Below, piece after piece: positions 36,234-45,836 of a stretch of DNA of 64,000 nt; position 1 is the first letter of the stretch; every line of letters begins with the position of its first letter. Origin of the DNA: Archaeoglobaceae archaeon. Its GTDB lineage: Archaea > Halobacteriota > Archaeoglobi > Archaeoglobales > Archaeoglobaceae. The stretch lies in NCBI GenBank assembly GCA_027028145.1, contig JALVJV010000023.1:1-64000 (forward strand), read 5' to 3'. The position numbers were made by a program, and so were the translations under genes. Under the pieces are notes generated by a model. That model made no database searches, was not told the origin of the DNA, and saw nothing but the letters and a program-made list of their open reading frames with translations.

Positions 36234-37019
36234 TTAAACTTCGATGACGCTACCGCTTCCAACCATCTTAAACCTATCTCCGAGCATCTCCATAAGCAAA
36301 AACTCGGCCTTCAATCCTGTGCAGTGGCAGGGTGCTATGAACTCGAAGTCGAGCTTGCTTATGATCTCTCTTATCTTTTCCGGGCTGTAGGCAATCAAAT
36401 GCGTCCCGCCAACGATGAATTTTACCTCATCACCTGTCACTTCCTCAGCCCACCTTACGGTATTTCTCAAACCGGAATGACAGCAACCGAGTATCAGCAG
36501 AACACCTTTATCCGTCTTTACAGCCAAACTCTGATCGTCCAATATCTTATCCTCTTCAAGTTTCCCATCCCTTATTATGTAAGAATCCTTAAGCAGAGCC
36601 GTCTCGAACTGCCTCGGAATTTCACCCAAAGCCCAAACGTTCTTCGATACTTCGATCGGCTCTCTATGCTCGATAACTTCGGCTTTGTCTTCAATTCTCT
36701 CCCTTCTGAACGGAATTCCGATGTATTCCCCCTTGTATATTCTCGGAAGGAATGCATCGGGATGTGCATACAGCTTAACATCCCTTAGGAACGGCAAAAG
36801 TCCGCCGGTGTGATCGTAATGTCCGTGGCTGAGAACTATCTTTTTCGGAATAGGCTTATTCAGCAGTTGCAGGTTTTCAAAAGCTATCCCAGTTTGCCCG
36901 GCATCGAACAGTATGGGCTCAGAGCATTCAATCAGAGCCGAAAATCCCCATTCGGCCTTCAAGCCCTGAGGTCTCAGAGCGATGACCTTGTTATCAGATA
37001 ATACGGTCACTTTAACCAT
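36234..37019 (-). CDS. metallo-beta-lactamase-fold hydrolase (COG1237)
   Basis: The metal motif HGHYDHTGG (about 65-73) and a later CCHSG and PCHCTG supply the other ligands. The N-terminal WGFSALIECSEPILFDAGQTG is typical of COG1237. A methanogen member has been linked to methanopterin assembly (dihydropterin-ribofuranosylaminobenzene phosphate synthase), but family members differ and the assignment here is open. Confidence 0.75.
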   Translation of the reverse strand: MVKVTVLSDNKVIALRPQGLKAEWGFSALIECSEPILFDAGQTGIAFENLQLLNKPIPKKIVLSHGHYDHTGGLLPFLRDVKLYAHPDAFLPRIYKGEYIGIPFRRERIEDKAEVIEHREPIEVSKNVWALGEIPRQFETALLKDSYIIRDGKLEEDKILDDQSLAVKTDKGVLLILGCCHSGLRNTVRWAEEVTGDEVKFIVGGTHLIAYSPEKIREIISKLDFEFIAPCHCTGLKAEFLLMEMLGDRFKMVGSGSVIEV

Positions 37020-37025
37020 GAGCTC

Positions 37026-37460
37026 CTATGGTTCCTGAGTCCTTAATAAGCTTTCGAGCCATTTTACGTATTCCTCAGGCAAACGATGAAATTTTGCCCC
37101 TCTTACCATCTTCTCTATGCAGGATCTGTCCGGCTTTAATCTATCATTCACGAACTCCGGTTTGGCTACGTAAACCCACGCATCGCGCTCGTTCCCATTA
37201 ACCATAACCCTAACCAGCCTCCTTTCATATTTGGGACTTATCCTGTCGAGCTTTTGCAAATCATTTTCATCTACCTCGTATACGACTCCCCAAACACCCC
37301 TTTCGCCGGGCTTTATGTTCGGATTTCCCTTTTCCAATCCTTCCTTGTTAAATACGACTTCGTATCCCGGCAAAAACGCGACCTTAGCCTTTGGTAACCT
37401 CCTGAATATCCTTTCAGCTTTTTCGGGATCCATCAACGTTCCGTAAACGAAGAGCCACAC
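37026..37460 (-). CDS. gamma-glutamylcyclotransferase (AIG2)-like protein
   Basis: The family hallmark WLFVYGTLMDPEKAERIF opens the domain, with LPGYEVVFN and GVWGVVYEVDENDLQKLDR following. A GTG at 37460 (or TTG at 37466) is preferred because the longer frame up to 37565 would run 86 bases into the DUF72 gene and add residues not in the family. Substrate unknown. Confidence 0.75.
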   Translation of the reverse strand: MWLFVYGTLMDPEKAERIFRRLPKAKVAFLPGYEVVFNKEGLEKGNPNIKPGERGVWGVVYEVDENDLQKLDRISPKYERRLVRVMVNGNERDAWVYVAKPEFVNDRLKPDRSCIEKMVRGAKFHRLPEEYVKWLESLLRTQEP

Positions 37461-37479
37461 ATCCAAGAAGTTCCAGTGG

Positions 37480-38187
37480 TCATATATTCGGTTCGGTTTG
37501 TAGGATACTCCGAAAAGTTCTCGCATCCTCAAACATGTAGACGTTGTTGAACATAACGTAGACATCCCTATCCAAGCTTTTTACGTAAGACGCAAGCCAT
37601 CTGAGTTCTTCTTCACTATACTTATGCTTATAAATCCGAGTATGCCCGTGAAGACGGAAATAATAGATTTTGCCGCAAACGGGCTTTGAAACGAAGGGAT
37701 CCACAACGTGAACCAAATCCAAATCCTCGCAAACCGCTTTTACGCTCTCATCCTTCCAACCTCTCGGCTCGAATGCGAAAATGAAGTCCCTCTCGACGGA
37801 TGAGAAGAAATCCTTCATGTTTCGAATGTTTTCTTCGGTATCCTTAAACGACTTTGGAGTCTGAAATAGGATAACCTTAGCCTTCAGTATCTTTGCGATT
37901 TCCTTGGTAATTTCCCAAGCTTCAAAAACCTCCCTGCAGGGTTTGAAAAATCCGGCATTTTTCGGCTTGTAACCTAACCTTCTGTATGTGGGTGAGTTCG
38001 GAGGGTGCGTTATAATCTGAAAGGCCTTTACGGTGAATTCGAAATCTTCCGGAGCTTCTTTCCTCCATTTCTTAGCCGTCGAAGGCTTCGGAGGCTTGTA
38101 GAAGGTTTGCTGAATCTCAACAACTGAAAAATTTTTGTAGTATTCTTCCCTTTTAACCGGAAAACCGCAACATCCGACCTTTATCAT
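37480..38187 (-). CDS. DUF72-family TIM-barrel protein
   Basis: Signature elements are KVGCCGFP at the start, FSVVEIQQTFYKPP, the WRKEAPEDFEFTVKAFQIITH block, the FEPRGWKDES strand and the late YYFRLHGH. The family is widespread with unknown activity; the fold resembles xylose-isomerase-like barrels. Six bases downstream of the glycerate kinase gene, so part of the same minus-strand transcript. Confidence 0.8.
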   Translation of the reverse strand: MIKVGCCGFPVKREEYYKNFSVVEIQQTFYKPPKPSTAKKWRKEAPEDFEFTVKAFQIITHPPNSPTYRRLGYKPKNAGFFKPCREVFEAWEITKEIAKILKAKVILFQTPKSFKDTEENIRNMKDFFSSVERDFIFAFEPRGWKDESVKAVCEDLDLVHVVDPFVSKPVCGKIYYFRLHGHTRIYKHKYSEEELRWLASYVKSLDRDVYVMFNNVYMFEDARTFRSILQTEPNI

Positions 38188-38193
38188 AAGCTA

Positions 38194-39537
38194 TTATAAG
38201 ACTACGGCCACAACTAAAGAGTTCACGTTCGTTTTGGTTGCTCCGGTAAAAACCAAACCCTTGGCAACTTTCAAAGCTTCGTATGCGTTGTGATTGCTAA
38301 GATATTCATCCACATCTATTCCGTTGGCATCTAAGACTTCGACAGTATGGCTATCAACTATTCCGCCAGCCGCATCCGTTGGACCATCCGTTCCGTCGGT
38401 ATCGATCGATATTATGCAACATCCCCTAAGTTTATCGATCTTTTTAGCGGAACTCAAAGCCAACTCCTGATTGGGCCCACCCTTTCCGGCTTTTCCGGCT
38501 ATTGTTACCGTCGTTTCGCCCCCGAATATCAAAACTGCTGGCTTCTTAAAGGGTCTGTTGTTTCTCCATATCTCTTGAACGATCGAAGCTATTACCGTTC
38601 CGGCGTGTTTTGCTTCTCCTTCGAGCGATGAGGTTACGATGTATGCTCGATATCCTAACTCTTCAGCTTTCTCGCTTGCGAACTCGCATACCTTCTTCGA
38701 GCTACAGATCAGGAAGTTGTGGACGTTTTTAAGATCTTCCTTAAGCGTCTCCTCCCTCATCCCTTTCATTCCGAGCTCTATATGCTTTCTGACCGATTCC
38801 GGAACCTTATCCCATATCGAGTAATGCTTTAGGACTCTGTAAGCATCTTCGAATGTCGTCGGATCCTTAACCGTAATTCCAGAAGCTATGACCTCCAAGT
38901 TATCCCCAACCACATCGGAGATTATGAGCGATATGACCGTTCCCTCAACATCCTTAACGAATTTTCCGCCCTTAACCTTCGATATGTGCTTTCTAACGGC
39001 ATTTATCTCGTGAATCTTAGCACCGCTTTTCAGCAGTAGCTCGTTGGTTTTTACCTTGTCATCGAGGCTTATTCCATCTTCTGGCATCACGAACAATGCA
39101 GAACCTCCTCCGGAAACGAGAACGATCAGAATATCGTCTTTGCCGACCTTCTTAGCTATTTCTATCGCTCTCTCAGCCCCTCTAACGGAGTTCTCATCGG
39201 GAATGGGATGTCCCGCTTCTACGACATCTATTCTGCTTAGCTGAACAGCATAGCCGTATTTCGTTACGGCTACGCCCTCTTTGATCCTATCACCCAAAAG
39301 CTCTTCTATAGCCTTTGCCATTGGACATGATGCTTTACCGATCGCAACAACGTAGATGTCTCCCTTAATCTCGAAGCTTCTTCCCTCCACAATGATTTTG
39401 CTACCTTCAACCTTAACGCTCTCCTTAACGATTCTATACGGATCGGCCCTTGCAATAGCGTGCTCGACTATTTGCAAGGCTACATCCTTGGCTTCAACAT
39501 CGCCGAAGCTCAAAATTTCATCCCTATTTTTGATCAT
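38194..39537 (-). CDS. gck: glycerate 2-kinase (MOFRL family)
   Basis: ATP-dependent phosphorylation of D-glycerate to 2-phosphoglycerate. The DUF4147 N-terminal domain has VVAIGKASCPMA and the loop LVSGGGSALF; the MOFRL C-terminal domain has FGGETTVTIAGKAGKGGPNQELAL and DTDGTDGPTDAAGG. Its start codon abuts the stop of the GH38 gene. In this context the glycerate is likely to come from mannosylglycerate breakdown. Confidence 0.9.
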   Translation of the reverse strand: MIKNRDEILSFGDVEAKDVALQIVEHAIARADPYRIVKESVKVEGSKIIVEGRSFEIKGDIYVVAIGKASCPMAKAIEELLGDRIKEGVAVTKYGYAVQLSRIDVVEAGHPIPDENSVRGAERAIEIAKKVGKDDILIVLVSGGGSALFVMPEDGISLDDKVKTNELLLKSGAKIHEINAVRKHISKVKGGKFVKDVEGTVISLIISDVVGDNLEVIASGITVKDPTTFEDAYRVLKHYSIWDKVPESVRKHIELGMKGMREETLKEDLKNVHNFLICSSKKVCEFASEKAEELGYRAYIVTSSLEGEAKHAGTVIASIVQEIWRNNRPFKKPAVLIFGGETTVTIAGKAGKGGPNQELALSSAKKIDKLRGCCIISIDTDGTDGPTDAAGGIVDSHTVEVLDANGIDVDEYLSNHNAYEALKVAKGLVFTGATKTNVNSLVVAVVL

Positions 39538-42132
39538 TCACATCCCCTTAAGCTTGACTCTAAGGGTAACTATTTCGAACGGATTTATTTCAAATCTAAC
39601 CTTATTGCCATCGATTTCTACATCCTTATCAAATTCTTCAACGTATTCCTCAAGCAGATTTACAACTTGAGCTAATTCAACGTCCCTGAAGAACTCTATC
39701 TCAGCCTTCGCCCTTTCCCCCGTTGCCTCGTAAACCCTTACGATGATGCCATCACCCTCTTCGGCCCTCTTCAAAGCCGTTAGGATGACGTTGTCCGGCT
39801 TAACCCTCAAGAACGACCTCGAAGGTCTAAACTTCCTGTTCGGAGGAATCTGAAAAGCTATAAGATCGTAGTTGAATTCGTAACCCATCTTATACGATTT
39901 TGCATCCTTCCAAGTGCCTTCGTGCGGATAAACCGAGTATCTGAACTCGTATCGTTTGTTGAGCTCCATAGCATCGTAAACAGGAATTACCGGCCCCTCT
40001 TTGCCGTGAGATAGCAGATCCACGGATCTCAGCAGTGTGATGTATATTGAGCCATCTCTAACTTCGTTTTCCGGAGTTCCTCTGTTCATAACGGTTACAC
40101 CATACTTATTATTGCTGTAATCTATCCATCTCAGCGAAGGATAGACACCGGAAGGTTTCTCAACCCAACCCTCCGGATTAAAGTAATACATGTTCGTCTT
40201 TCTGTTTATAGCTCCGAACTGCATGTCGCATGTGTATTCCTTCTCCTTTATGTTCGTCTTGAACCTTACTCTTATCCTCGTCCTCGGATGTTTGTTCTCA
40301 ACTACAGTTACGAAATCTATTCGCGGCAAGTCTCTATATACTATGATCTTCTTGATGAATGACACGTAGTTGTGTTTCCAAATAACGGGCTTCCACTTTT
40401 CAGTGAGTCTGTATGGCCAGATTAGGGAGTAGTATCTGGTTTCGACCGTTATTATAACCCTCAGAGGTGTATCCTCGACGGTTAGATTATCAACCTTAAA
40501 TCTACCGAATCTTATTCCTTCTCCACCTTCAGCCTTAACGGGAGTTTCTATATCCTCGTAGTGGTGATAAAGATCCCCCGCTTCGCTATCAACGATCATC
40601 TCGTTTCCTTCGTAAAGAATGACGTCATCACCCTTGCTGACCATGATTATTCCGTTCTCAGGATTGAAGTTAACTCGGAAGAACTTGTTGTTGATGACTG
40701 TGGAACTTCTAATCAGGTGTCTGTCCGTTTTTTCTTCTGGCTCCCTTTCGATAAGCTTGTAGACTTTGTAGCCTAAAGCAGGAACTTCTGCAACGAAACC
40801 GATTCTCGCATAACCTATCGAGCCGTCGTAGTATCTGCTTATCTTGATTATATCCACCTTTCTCTCTTCATCCCCGCACTTCACACCCTTTATGTCGTAG
40901 ATGTAACCCCTGTCAAAGCTTAGATCCACCTCAATCCAATTTTCCACATCCCAAGAGAGAGGATTGAAAACTACTATATCTCCAGTCATCGATTCGTTCG
41001 AATCCGCATCGAGTATGCTCCTGAGTATGTCTTCCATCAGATGCGGAATCTTCATTTTGAGGAAGCTTATGTTGTATCTAACTTCGGTGTAACCCTCATC
41101 CGCACCCGTTCCCGGCAGTATGTCGTGGAAAGCGTTGAACAGTATCTTCTTCCAACAGTTGTCGAGTTCTTCCTTATGATACTGACCAGACAGAAGACTG
41201 CAAACGGTATCGAACCTCTCAAGGGTTAGCAGATCGCATTCGAGCCTTCTCAAATTGAGCTTGATCCAGATTCTGCTCGATGCCGTATCCGGAAATACCG
41301 GCGAAAATCTTCCGCAATACATCTCCCCCTTCCTAACCGGCAACCTATCAGCGAATTTCTCAACCTCCCTGAAGAATTCCAAGGGAGTGGCGATCTTCAT
41401 CATCGAACTTTCGTGGGTTTCGTTCCATCTCTTCACAGCCTCTACTATCTCTTCTTGCGGAGGCGTAGAGCCGCTACCGGAAGGCATCAGAATGTGATTT
41501 GAAAACGCGCACTCCTTAAGGAAACTGTAACTGTCCTCCCACTTGTCTATGTAAAGACCGGCTCTGTATCCTAACGGAAAAACGTGAGCTATGATCCTCG
41601 TTCCGTCCAAACCTTCCCAGACGAATTCCGAAGGTTTTATTTCCGGACATCCCCTCCTGAATGCTACGTATTTGTAACCGCTCTTTCTATAAATTTGAGG
41701 TAGTTGAGCGTTCAAGCCGAAGCTGTCAGCCTGCCACATAACTTCCACGTCTTTTCCGAATTTCTGCCTGACGTATCTCTTCCCAACCAAGATCTCCCTG
41801 ACGAGGGTCTCCTCTTGGGGCAACATCGTATCCGCCATTAAATACTCCCCGTCCGCAATCTCGATCCTACCTTCTCGCACGAAGTTGCGAATCTTCTCAA
41901 AAAGCTCTGGATATCTGCTTTCGATCTCTTCGAGCAGAAATGCTTGCTCGATCAGAAACTTGTATTCGTCAAACTCCTCAAGTATCTCAATAACTTTTTT
42001 TAGAATAAAATCTATATTTATATAGAAGTAGTCCTCTTTCGTAAACACCCAAACTGCGTCGTAGTGCGTGTGCGGAACGACGTAAATAACGTCTTTTTCC
42101 TTCTTAATCTCTTCCGAGCCGTTCTCGGACAT
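39538..42132 (-). CDS. GH38 alpha-mannosidase family enzyme, candidate mannosylglycerate hydrolase
   Basis: Glycoside hydrolase 38: zinc ligands in HTHYDAVW (His21, His23, Asp25), the nucleophile in MWQADSFGLNAQ (Asp136), then FRRGCPEIKPSEFVWEGLDG and a long beta-sandwich C-terminal half. The length (864) is usual. The bacterial GH38 enzyme MngB cleaves phosphorylated mannosylglycerate; here the gene sits between mannosylglycerate synthesis genes and glycerate kinase, which suggests release of mannose and glycerate from mannosylglycerate. A general role on mannosides or glycans remains possible. Confidence 0.87.
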   Translation of the reverse strand: MSENGSEEIKKEKDVIYVVPHTHYDAVWVFTKEDYFYINIDFILKKVIEILEEFDEYKFLIEQAFLLEEIESRYPELFEKIRNFVREGRIEIADGEYLMADTMLPQEETLVREILVGKRYVRQKFGKDVEVMWQADSFGLNAQLPQIYRKSGYKYVAFRRGCPEIKPSEFVWEGLDGTRIIAHVFPLGYRAGLYIDKWEDSYSFLKECAFSNHILMPSGSGSTPPQEEIVEAVKRWNETHESSMMKIATPLEFFREVEKFADRLPVRKGEMYCGRFSPVFPDTASSRIWIKLNLRRLECDLLTLERFDTVCSLLSGQYHKEELDNCWKKILFNAFHDILPGTGADEGYTEVRYNISFLKMKIPHLMEDILRSILDADSNESMTGDIVVFNPLSWDVENWIEVDLSFDRGYIYDIKGVKCGDEERKVDIIKISRYYDGSIGYARIGFVAEVPALGYKVYKLIEREPEEKTDRHLIRSSTVINNKFFRVNFNPENGIIMVSKGDDVILYEGNEMIVDSEAGDLYHHYEDIETPVKAEGGEGIRFGRFKVDNLTVEDTPLRVIITVETRYYSLIWPYRLTEKWKPVIWKHNYVSFIKKIIVYRDLPRIDFVTVVENKHPRTRIRVRFKTNIKEKEYTCDMQFGAINRKTNMYYFNPEGWVEKPSGVYPSLRWIDYSNNKYGVTVMNRGTPENEVRDGSIYITLLRSVDLLSHGKEGPVIPVYDAMELNKRYEFRYSVYPHEGTWKDAKSYKMGYEFNYDLIAFQIPPNRKFRPSRSFLRVKPDNVILTALKRAEEGDGIIVRVYEATGERAKAEIEFFRDVELAQVVNLLEEYVEEFDKDVEIDGNKVRFEINPFEIVTLRVKLKGM

Positions 42133-42136
42133 GGTA

Positions 42137-42916
42137 TCACCCTAAAACGAACTTCTCAACGACTTCAACCCATCCCACCGTTGCTATACCCTCCGCTTTA
42201 TAAAGATTTTTAATATTAATATCTGCCCAACAATCGGGATTCTTCACGAGAGCCGGAATGTCCACCGCTCTGAGCATAGGCTCGTCGGTGTATGAGTTTC
42301 CGATCCCTACAGTTACGACGTCTCCGTAAAGTTCCCTGTAAAGACCGGTCAGAATTCTGACCGCTTTCCCCTTATCCGCATTCTTTCCGTATACGTGAAT
42401 AAACTTACCGCCCACCACGACGTTAAAATCCTTCTCAAGTTCTTTTAGAGCTTCCTCTTCCGCAAAAACTATTGTTTCGCTGAATTCCCTGATCTTTGCA
42501 AGTTTTGCAAGCTCCAAACTCAAGCCGGTAACCTTGGCGACCTCCTCTACGCTCATGAAGTAGTAGCTCTTTATTTCATACTTCTTCCTCAGTTCTTCGA
42601 TCTTGTTCACTATTTTCTCGTATTCAACTCCCAAAACTATGACCTCGTATCCATCCCTCGGCTCTCCGCACCTCCTCGCAAAGTAGCCTTTCGGAACGTA
42701 TATCGCTGAGCCGTCCTCAACTACAAAAGGATCGTTTATTCCCATCTCAGCCCTGAAAACTTCCTGTTCGGCTTTCGTTTTTGCCGAACAGAAAACTATA
42801 GGAACTCCGAGACTTTTGAGCCTGTCTATCGTTGGTTTTGCGTAATCGAAGGAGTAGTTTTCGTCTAAAAGAGTCCCGTCTAAGTCCGTAAATACGACGA
42901 ATTTACTCATCACCAT
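42137..42916 (-). CDS. mpgP: mannosyl-3-phosphoglycerate phosphatase
   Basis: HAD-superfamily Cof-type phosphatase. Motif I FTDLDGTLLDE (nucleophile Asp), motif II VFCSAKTKAEQ, the C2 cap with the family-typical YYFMSVEEVAKVTGLSLELAKLAKIREFSE, and motif IV VGIGNSYTDEPML. It removes phosphate from mannosyl-3-phosphoglycerate to give mannosylglycerate. An ATG two codons in (42910) is an alternative start. It lies 11 bases after mpgS. Confidence 0.92.
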   Translation of the reverse strand: MVMSKFVVFTDLDGTLLDENYSFDYAKPTIDRLKSLGVPIVFCSAKTKAEQEVFRAEMGINDPFVVEDGSAIYVPKGYFARRCGEPRDGYEVIVLGVEYEKIVNKIEELRKKYEIKSYYFMSVEEVAKVTGLSLELAKLAKIREFSETIVFAEEEALKELEKDFNVVVGGKFIHVYGKNADKGKAVRILTGLYRELYGDVVTVGIGNSYTDEPMLRAVDIPALVKNPDCWADINIKNLYKAEGIATVGWVEVVEKFVLG

Positions 42917-42927
42917 TATTAAGATGA

Positions 42928-44097
42928 TTATCCATACATTATAAACGTTTCGGAGTATTCGTCTAAGAGTTTATTGAACTCCTTTATATCAATCGAATTT
43001 ATCGGTGGCATAATTTCGTTCTTCTTTATTTCGGATCTTCTTTTTATCACTCCGTTCCTCTTCAACTCCTCTACGATGTCGTTTCTGAGCTTTTCATTCG
43101 AAAGCTTGCTGTGGTATATGGTTGCCAGAGACTGGAGAAGCATCTCCTTTATGTGCTCATCACCTTTTTCCTCATGTATATGCGGGTTGAGCGTTTCGAT
43201 TTGATAGACTTCGATTCCGGAAGTTACGGCTTCTTTAAACTTCGTTTCGCCCTTCCAGAACTCCTCAAGGAGATATACTAACTGGTAAGGCTCGATTGAG
43301 TAGCCGGTGGAAAACGCCATAATTTCGGCCAGCTTCATCGTCATCGCATGCTCGCCGGCGTTTCCAGTTTTTATTATATTAGTTTCGAATCCGGTTTGAA
43401 CGGCTAAAAGCATGTTGAGGTATCTGTTCGTAATTTCGGAAACCCTCCCCCATTTTCTGAAGTATAGCCTATCTTCGATTACCTTCGGCTTGTATCTCCA
43501 GTGAAGCCTAACCATAGAGTATGGAGTGTTGGAAATGCTTAGTCCCGCACAGTAGAGCCTGACGTATTCGTTTACGGAGCATGGAATGTAATTATCGGCA
43601 TCGACAAAACCGACGTAATCGCTACCGATCCTCTTGGCAAGAAGCAAACCGATGATCATACCCTCAGCCTTACCGTTCCTAACGAAACCGGTCTCATCCA
43701 AAATATACTCATAGCCGACTTCCTTAAAAGCAACACCCAAACCGGGATCCTTTTGATGAATTAAAGCGATGGGATGCTTAGTAACTCTATAAAAATCGGA
43801 AATTAGGTCTCTCTCCATTTTAAATATGTCCTTCTCCCCCCTCTGGCTGTTCGAAACCACGACTATGTTGCATCCCAACGGAATGGATCTAAGAACTCCG
43901 TCGAGCAGATGCATCTTCTCATCCTTTATCGGAACGACTATCGTCATTCTGTGGAGAATCTCCTCCATCTCCTCCTTCGAAAATCCTCGGAGTAATTCCG
44001 AATGAACCTCCTCGGATTCGAATTTCAGGACTCTCTGAACTTCGTGGATTTTGATGCACCCAAATATCTCCGTATGCTTGGGCAACTCTATGAGCAT
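42928..44097 (-). CDS. mpgS: mannosyl-3-phosphoglycerate synthase
   Basis: GT55 glycosyltransferase that joins GDP-mannose to 3-phosphoglycerate. Family features: EIFGCIKIHEVQRVLKF at the N-terminus, IVVPIKDEKMHLLDGVL, IVVVSNSQRG, HQKDPGLGVAFKE and the metal-binding YVGFVDADNYIP. The length (389) is usual. First gene of mpgS-mpgP-GH38-gck. Mannosylglycerate is a heat and salt protectant in thermophiles. Confidence 0.95.
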   Translation of the reverse strand: MLIELPKHTEIFGCIKIHEVQRVLKFESEEVHSELLRGFSKEEMEEILHRMTIVVPIKDEKMHLLDGVLRSIPLGCNIVVVSNSQRGEKDIFKMERDLISDFYRVTKHPIALIHQKDPGLGVAFKEVGYEYILDETGFVRNGKAEGMIIGLLLAKRIGSDYVGFVDADNYIPCSVNEYVRLYCAGLSISNTPYSMVRLHWRYKPKVIEDRLYFRKWGRVSEITNRYLNMLLAVQTGFETNIIKTGNAGEHAMTMKLAEIMAFSTGYSIEPYQLVYLLEEFWKGETKFKEAVTSGIEVYQIETLNPHIHEEKGDEHIKEMLLQSLATIYHSKLSNEKLRNDIVEELKRNGVIKRRSEIKKNEIMPPINSIDIKEFNKLLDEYSETFIMYG

Positions 44098-44119
44098 TAA
44101 TTAAGTTTTAAAGGGAGGA

Positions 44120-44127
44120 TATATAAA
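44120..44127 (-). promoter_or_regulatory. TATA box of the mannosylglycerate operon
   Basis: TTTATATA on the minus strand is centred 26 bases before ATG 44097, so the mpgS transcript is probably leaderless. The divergent argS gene has its own weaker box near 44153-44160, also about 26 bases before its ATG. Confidence 0.6.
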
Positions 44128-44182
44128 GGTTAGGACATACTTCCGAGGATAATAATTTAAGTCCCGCTTTCAATTTGCAAAT

Positions 44183-45835
44183 ATGTTTCTGAAGTTTAAG
44201 AGGGAAGTTTTAAAGATGCTCAACGTTGACGAGAGATACGTTAAAGAAAGCGATCACGCTGACTTGGCTTGCACCGTAGCTTTTAAACTTGCGAAGGAAC
44301 AGAAGAGAAGCCCGCAGGAGATTGCCGAAGAGATCGTTGCCGGGCTTGAGCCGAGAGACTACGTAGGATGCATCGAAGTCGTGAACGGATACATAAACTT
44401 CTTCGTAAGCGAGGAATTTTTGGAGGACACGATCAACTTGATCCTCGACGAGGATTACGACTACGGCTCTCCGAAGATAAAAGGAGAGGTTTTGATCGAG
44501 CATACATCGGCGAATCCCGATGGCCCACTGCACATAGGACACATCAGAAATTCGATAATAGGAGACACGCTTACGAGGATAATGAAAAAAGCCGGCTTGA
44601 ACGTTAGGACTCAGTATTACGTCAACGATATGGGTAGGCAGATAGCGATTACAGCTTTGGGCTACAAGAGGTTCGGAATAGATAGAACGAAGAAGCCCGA
44701 TCATGCAATAGTTGAAGCTTACATAAAGATGAATAAGGAGCTTGAGGAGAATCCAGAGCTTGAGAAGGAAGTTGAGGATCTGATGATAAGGTATGAGAGG
44801 GGAGATGAAGAAGCGATCAAGCTTTTTAAGGATGTCGTGGAGCTCGCGCTTGAAGGGATTAAGGAGACTCTGCGAAAGTTAAACGTTCAGCACGACGAGT
44901 TCGTTTGGGAATCCGAATTCGTCAGGAACGGTTACGTCGACAGGATTCTGAAGATGCTCGATGAGAAGGGATTGCTTAAGAAGGACGGGGCTTGGATAAT
45001 CGACTTGAGCGATTTGGGTTACGAGAAGGAGGTTGTAGTTAGAAGGGAAAACGGCACAACTCTTTACGTTACTAGAGATCTCGCCTACCATCTCTGGAAA
45101 AACGAAAACTTCGAGCGATTTATAAACGTGCTGGGAGCGGATCACAAGCTCGTAGGAAGGCAACTGCAGGATATACTTAGATTGCTCGGATTGAAACCGC
45201 CAGAAATAGTGTTCTTCGAATTCGTCTCTCTGCCGGAAGGATCTATGAGCACGAGGAAGGGGAAGTTCATATCAGCTGATGAGCTCATAGAGAAGGTCTA
45301 CGAGGAGGCTAAGAAGATAGTTGAGGGGAGGGAAGAGCTAAAAGAGGAGGAGAAGGAACACATAGCAAGAGCCGTTGCGATTGGAGCACTGAGATTCGAC
45401 TTCGTTAAGATCGCTCCAGAAAAACCGATGGTCTTCGACTGGCGGAAGGCTTTGGATTTCGAAAGACAGACAGCAAGCTACATCCAATACTCCCACGCGA
45501 GATGTTGCTCGATTCTAAGGAAAGCCGTCGAAAGCGGTATGCCAGATTTGGATTTCAGAGGAGATCTTTGCACTCCTTTGGAAAGAAAACTCGTAGTTCT
45601 GCTGTCGAAGTTCTCTTACGTGGTTCTTAGAGTCGTGAACGAACTCAAGCCGAACGTATTTGCCGATTACCTACTCAAAGTTGCGAACGCCTTCAACGAC
45701 TTTTACAGGGATCATCCGGTGCTTAAGGCTGAGAGCGAGTTGAGGATGCACAGGTTGGCTATCGTAGATGCTACGAGAATAGTCCTGAGGAACGGACTCG
45801 AATTGCTGGGAATAGAACCGCTCGAAAGGATGTAG
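44183..45835 (+). CDS. argS: arginyl-tRNA synthetase
   Basis: Class I synthetase. The N-terminal Add-1 domain (1-90), the HIGH motif HIGH at 117-120 within TSANPDGPLHIGHIRN, YYVNDMGRQIA, the loop GSMSTRKGKFISADELI in KMSKS position, and the C-terminal anticodon-binding DALR domain ending LLGIEPLERM. The length of 550 is normal for archaea. Confidence 0.97.
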   Translation: MFLKFKREVLKMLNVDERYVKESDHADLACTVAFKLAKEQKRSPQEIAEEIVAGLEPRDYVGCIEVVNGYINFFVSEEFLEDTINLILDEDYDYGSPKIKGEVLIEHTSANPDGPLHIGHIRNSIIGDTLTRIMKKAGLNVRTQYYVNDMGRQIAITALGYKRFGIDRTKKPDHAIVEAYIKMNKELEENPELEKEVEDLMIRYERGDEEAIKLFKDVVELALEGIKETLRKLNVQHDEFVWESEFVRNGYVDRILKMLDEKGLLKKDGAWIIDLSDLGYEKEVVVRRENGTTLYVTRDLAYHLWKNENFERFINVLGADHKLVGRQLQDILRLLGLKPPEIVFFEFVSLPEGSMSTRKGKFISADELIEKVYEEAKKIVEGREELKEEEKEHIARAVAIGALRFDFVKIAPEKPMVFDWRKALDFERQTASYIQYSHARCCSILRKAVESGMPDLDFRGDLCTPLERKLVVLLSKFSYVVLRVVNELKPNVFADYLLKVANAFNDFYRDHPVLKAESELRMHRLAIVDATRIVLRNGLELLGIEPLERM

Positions 45836-45836
45836 C

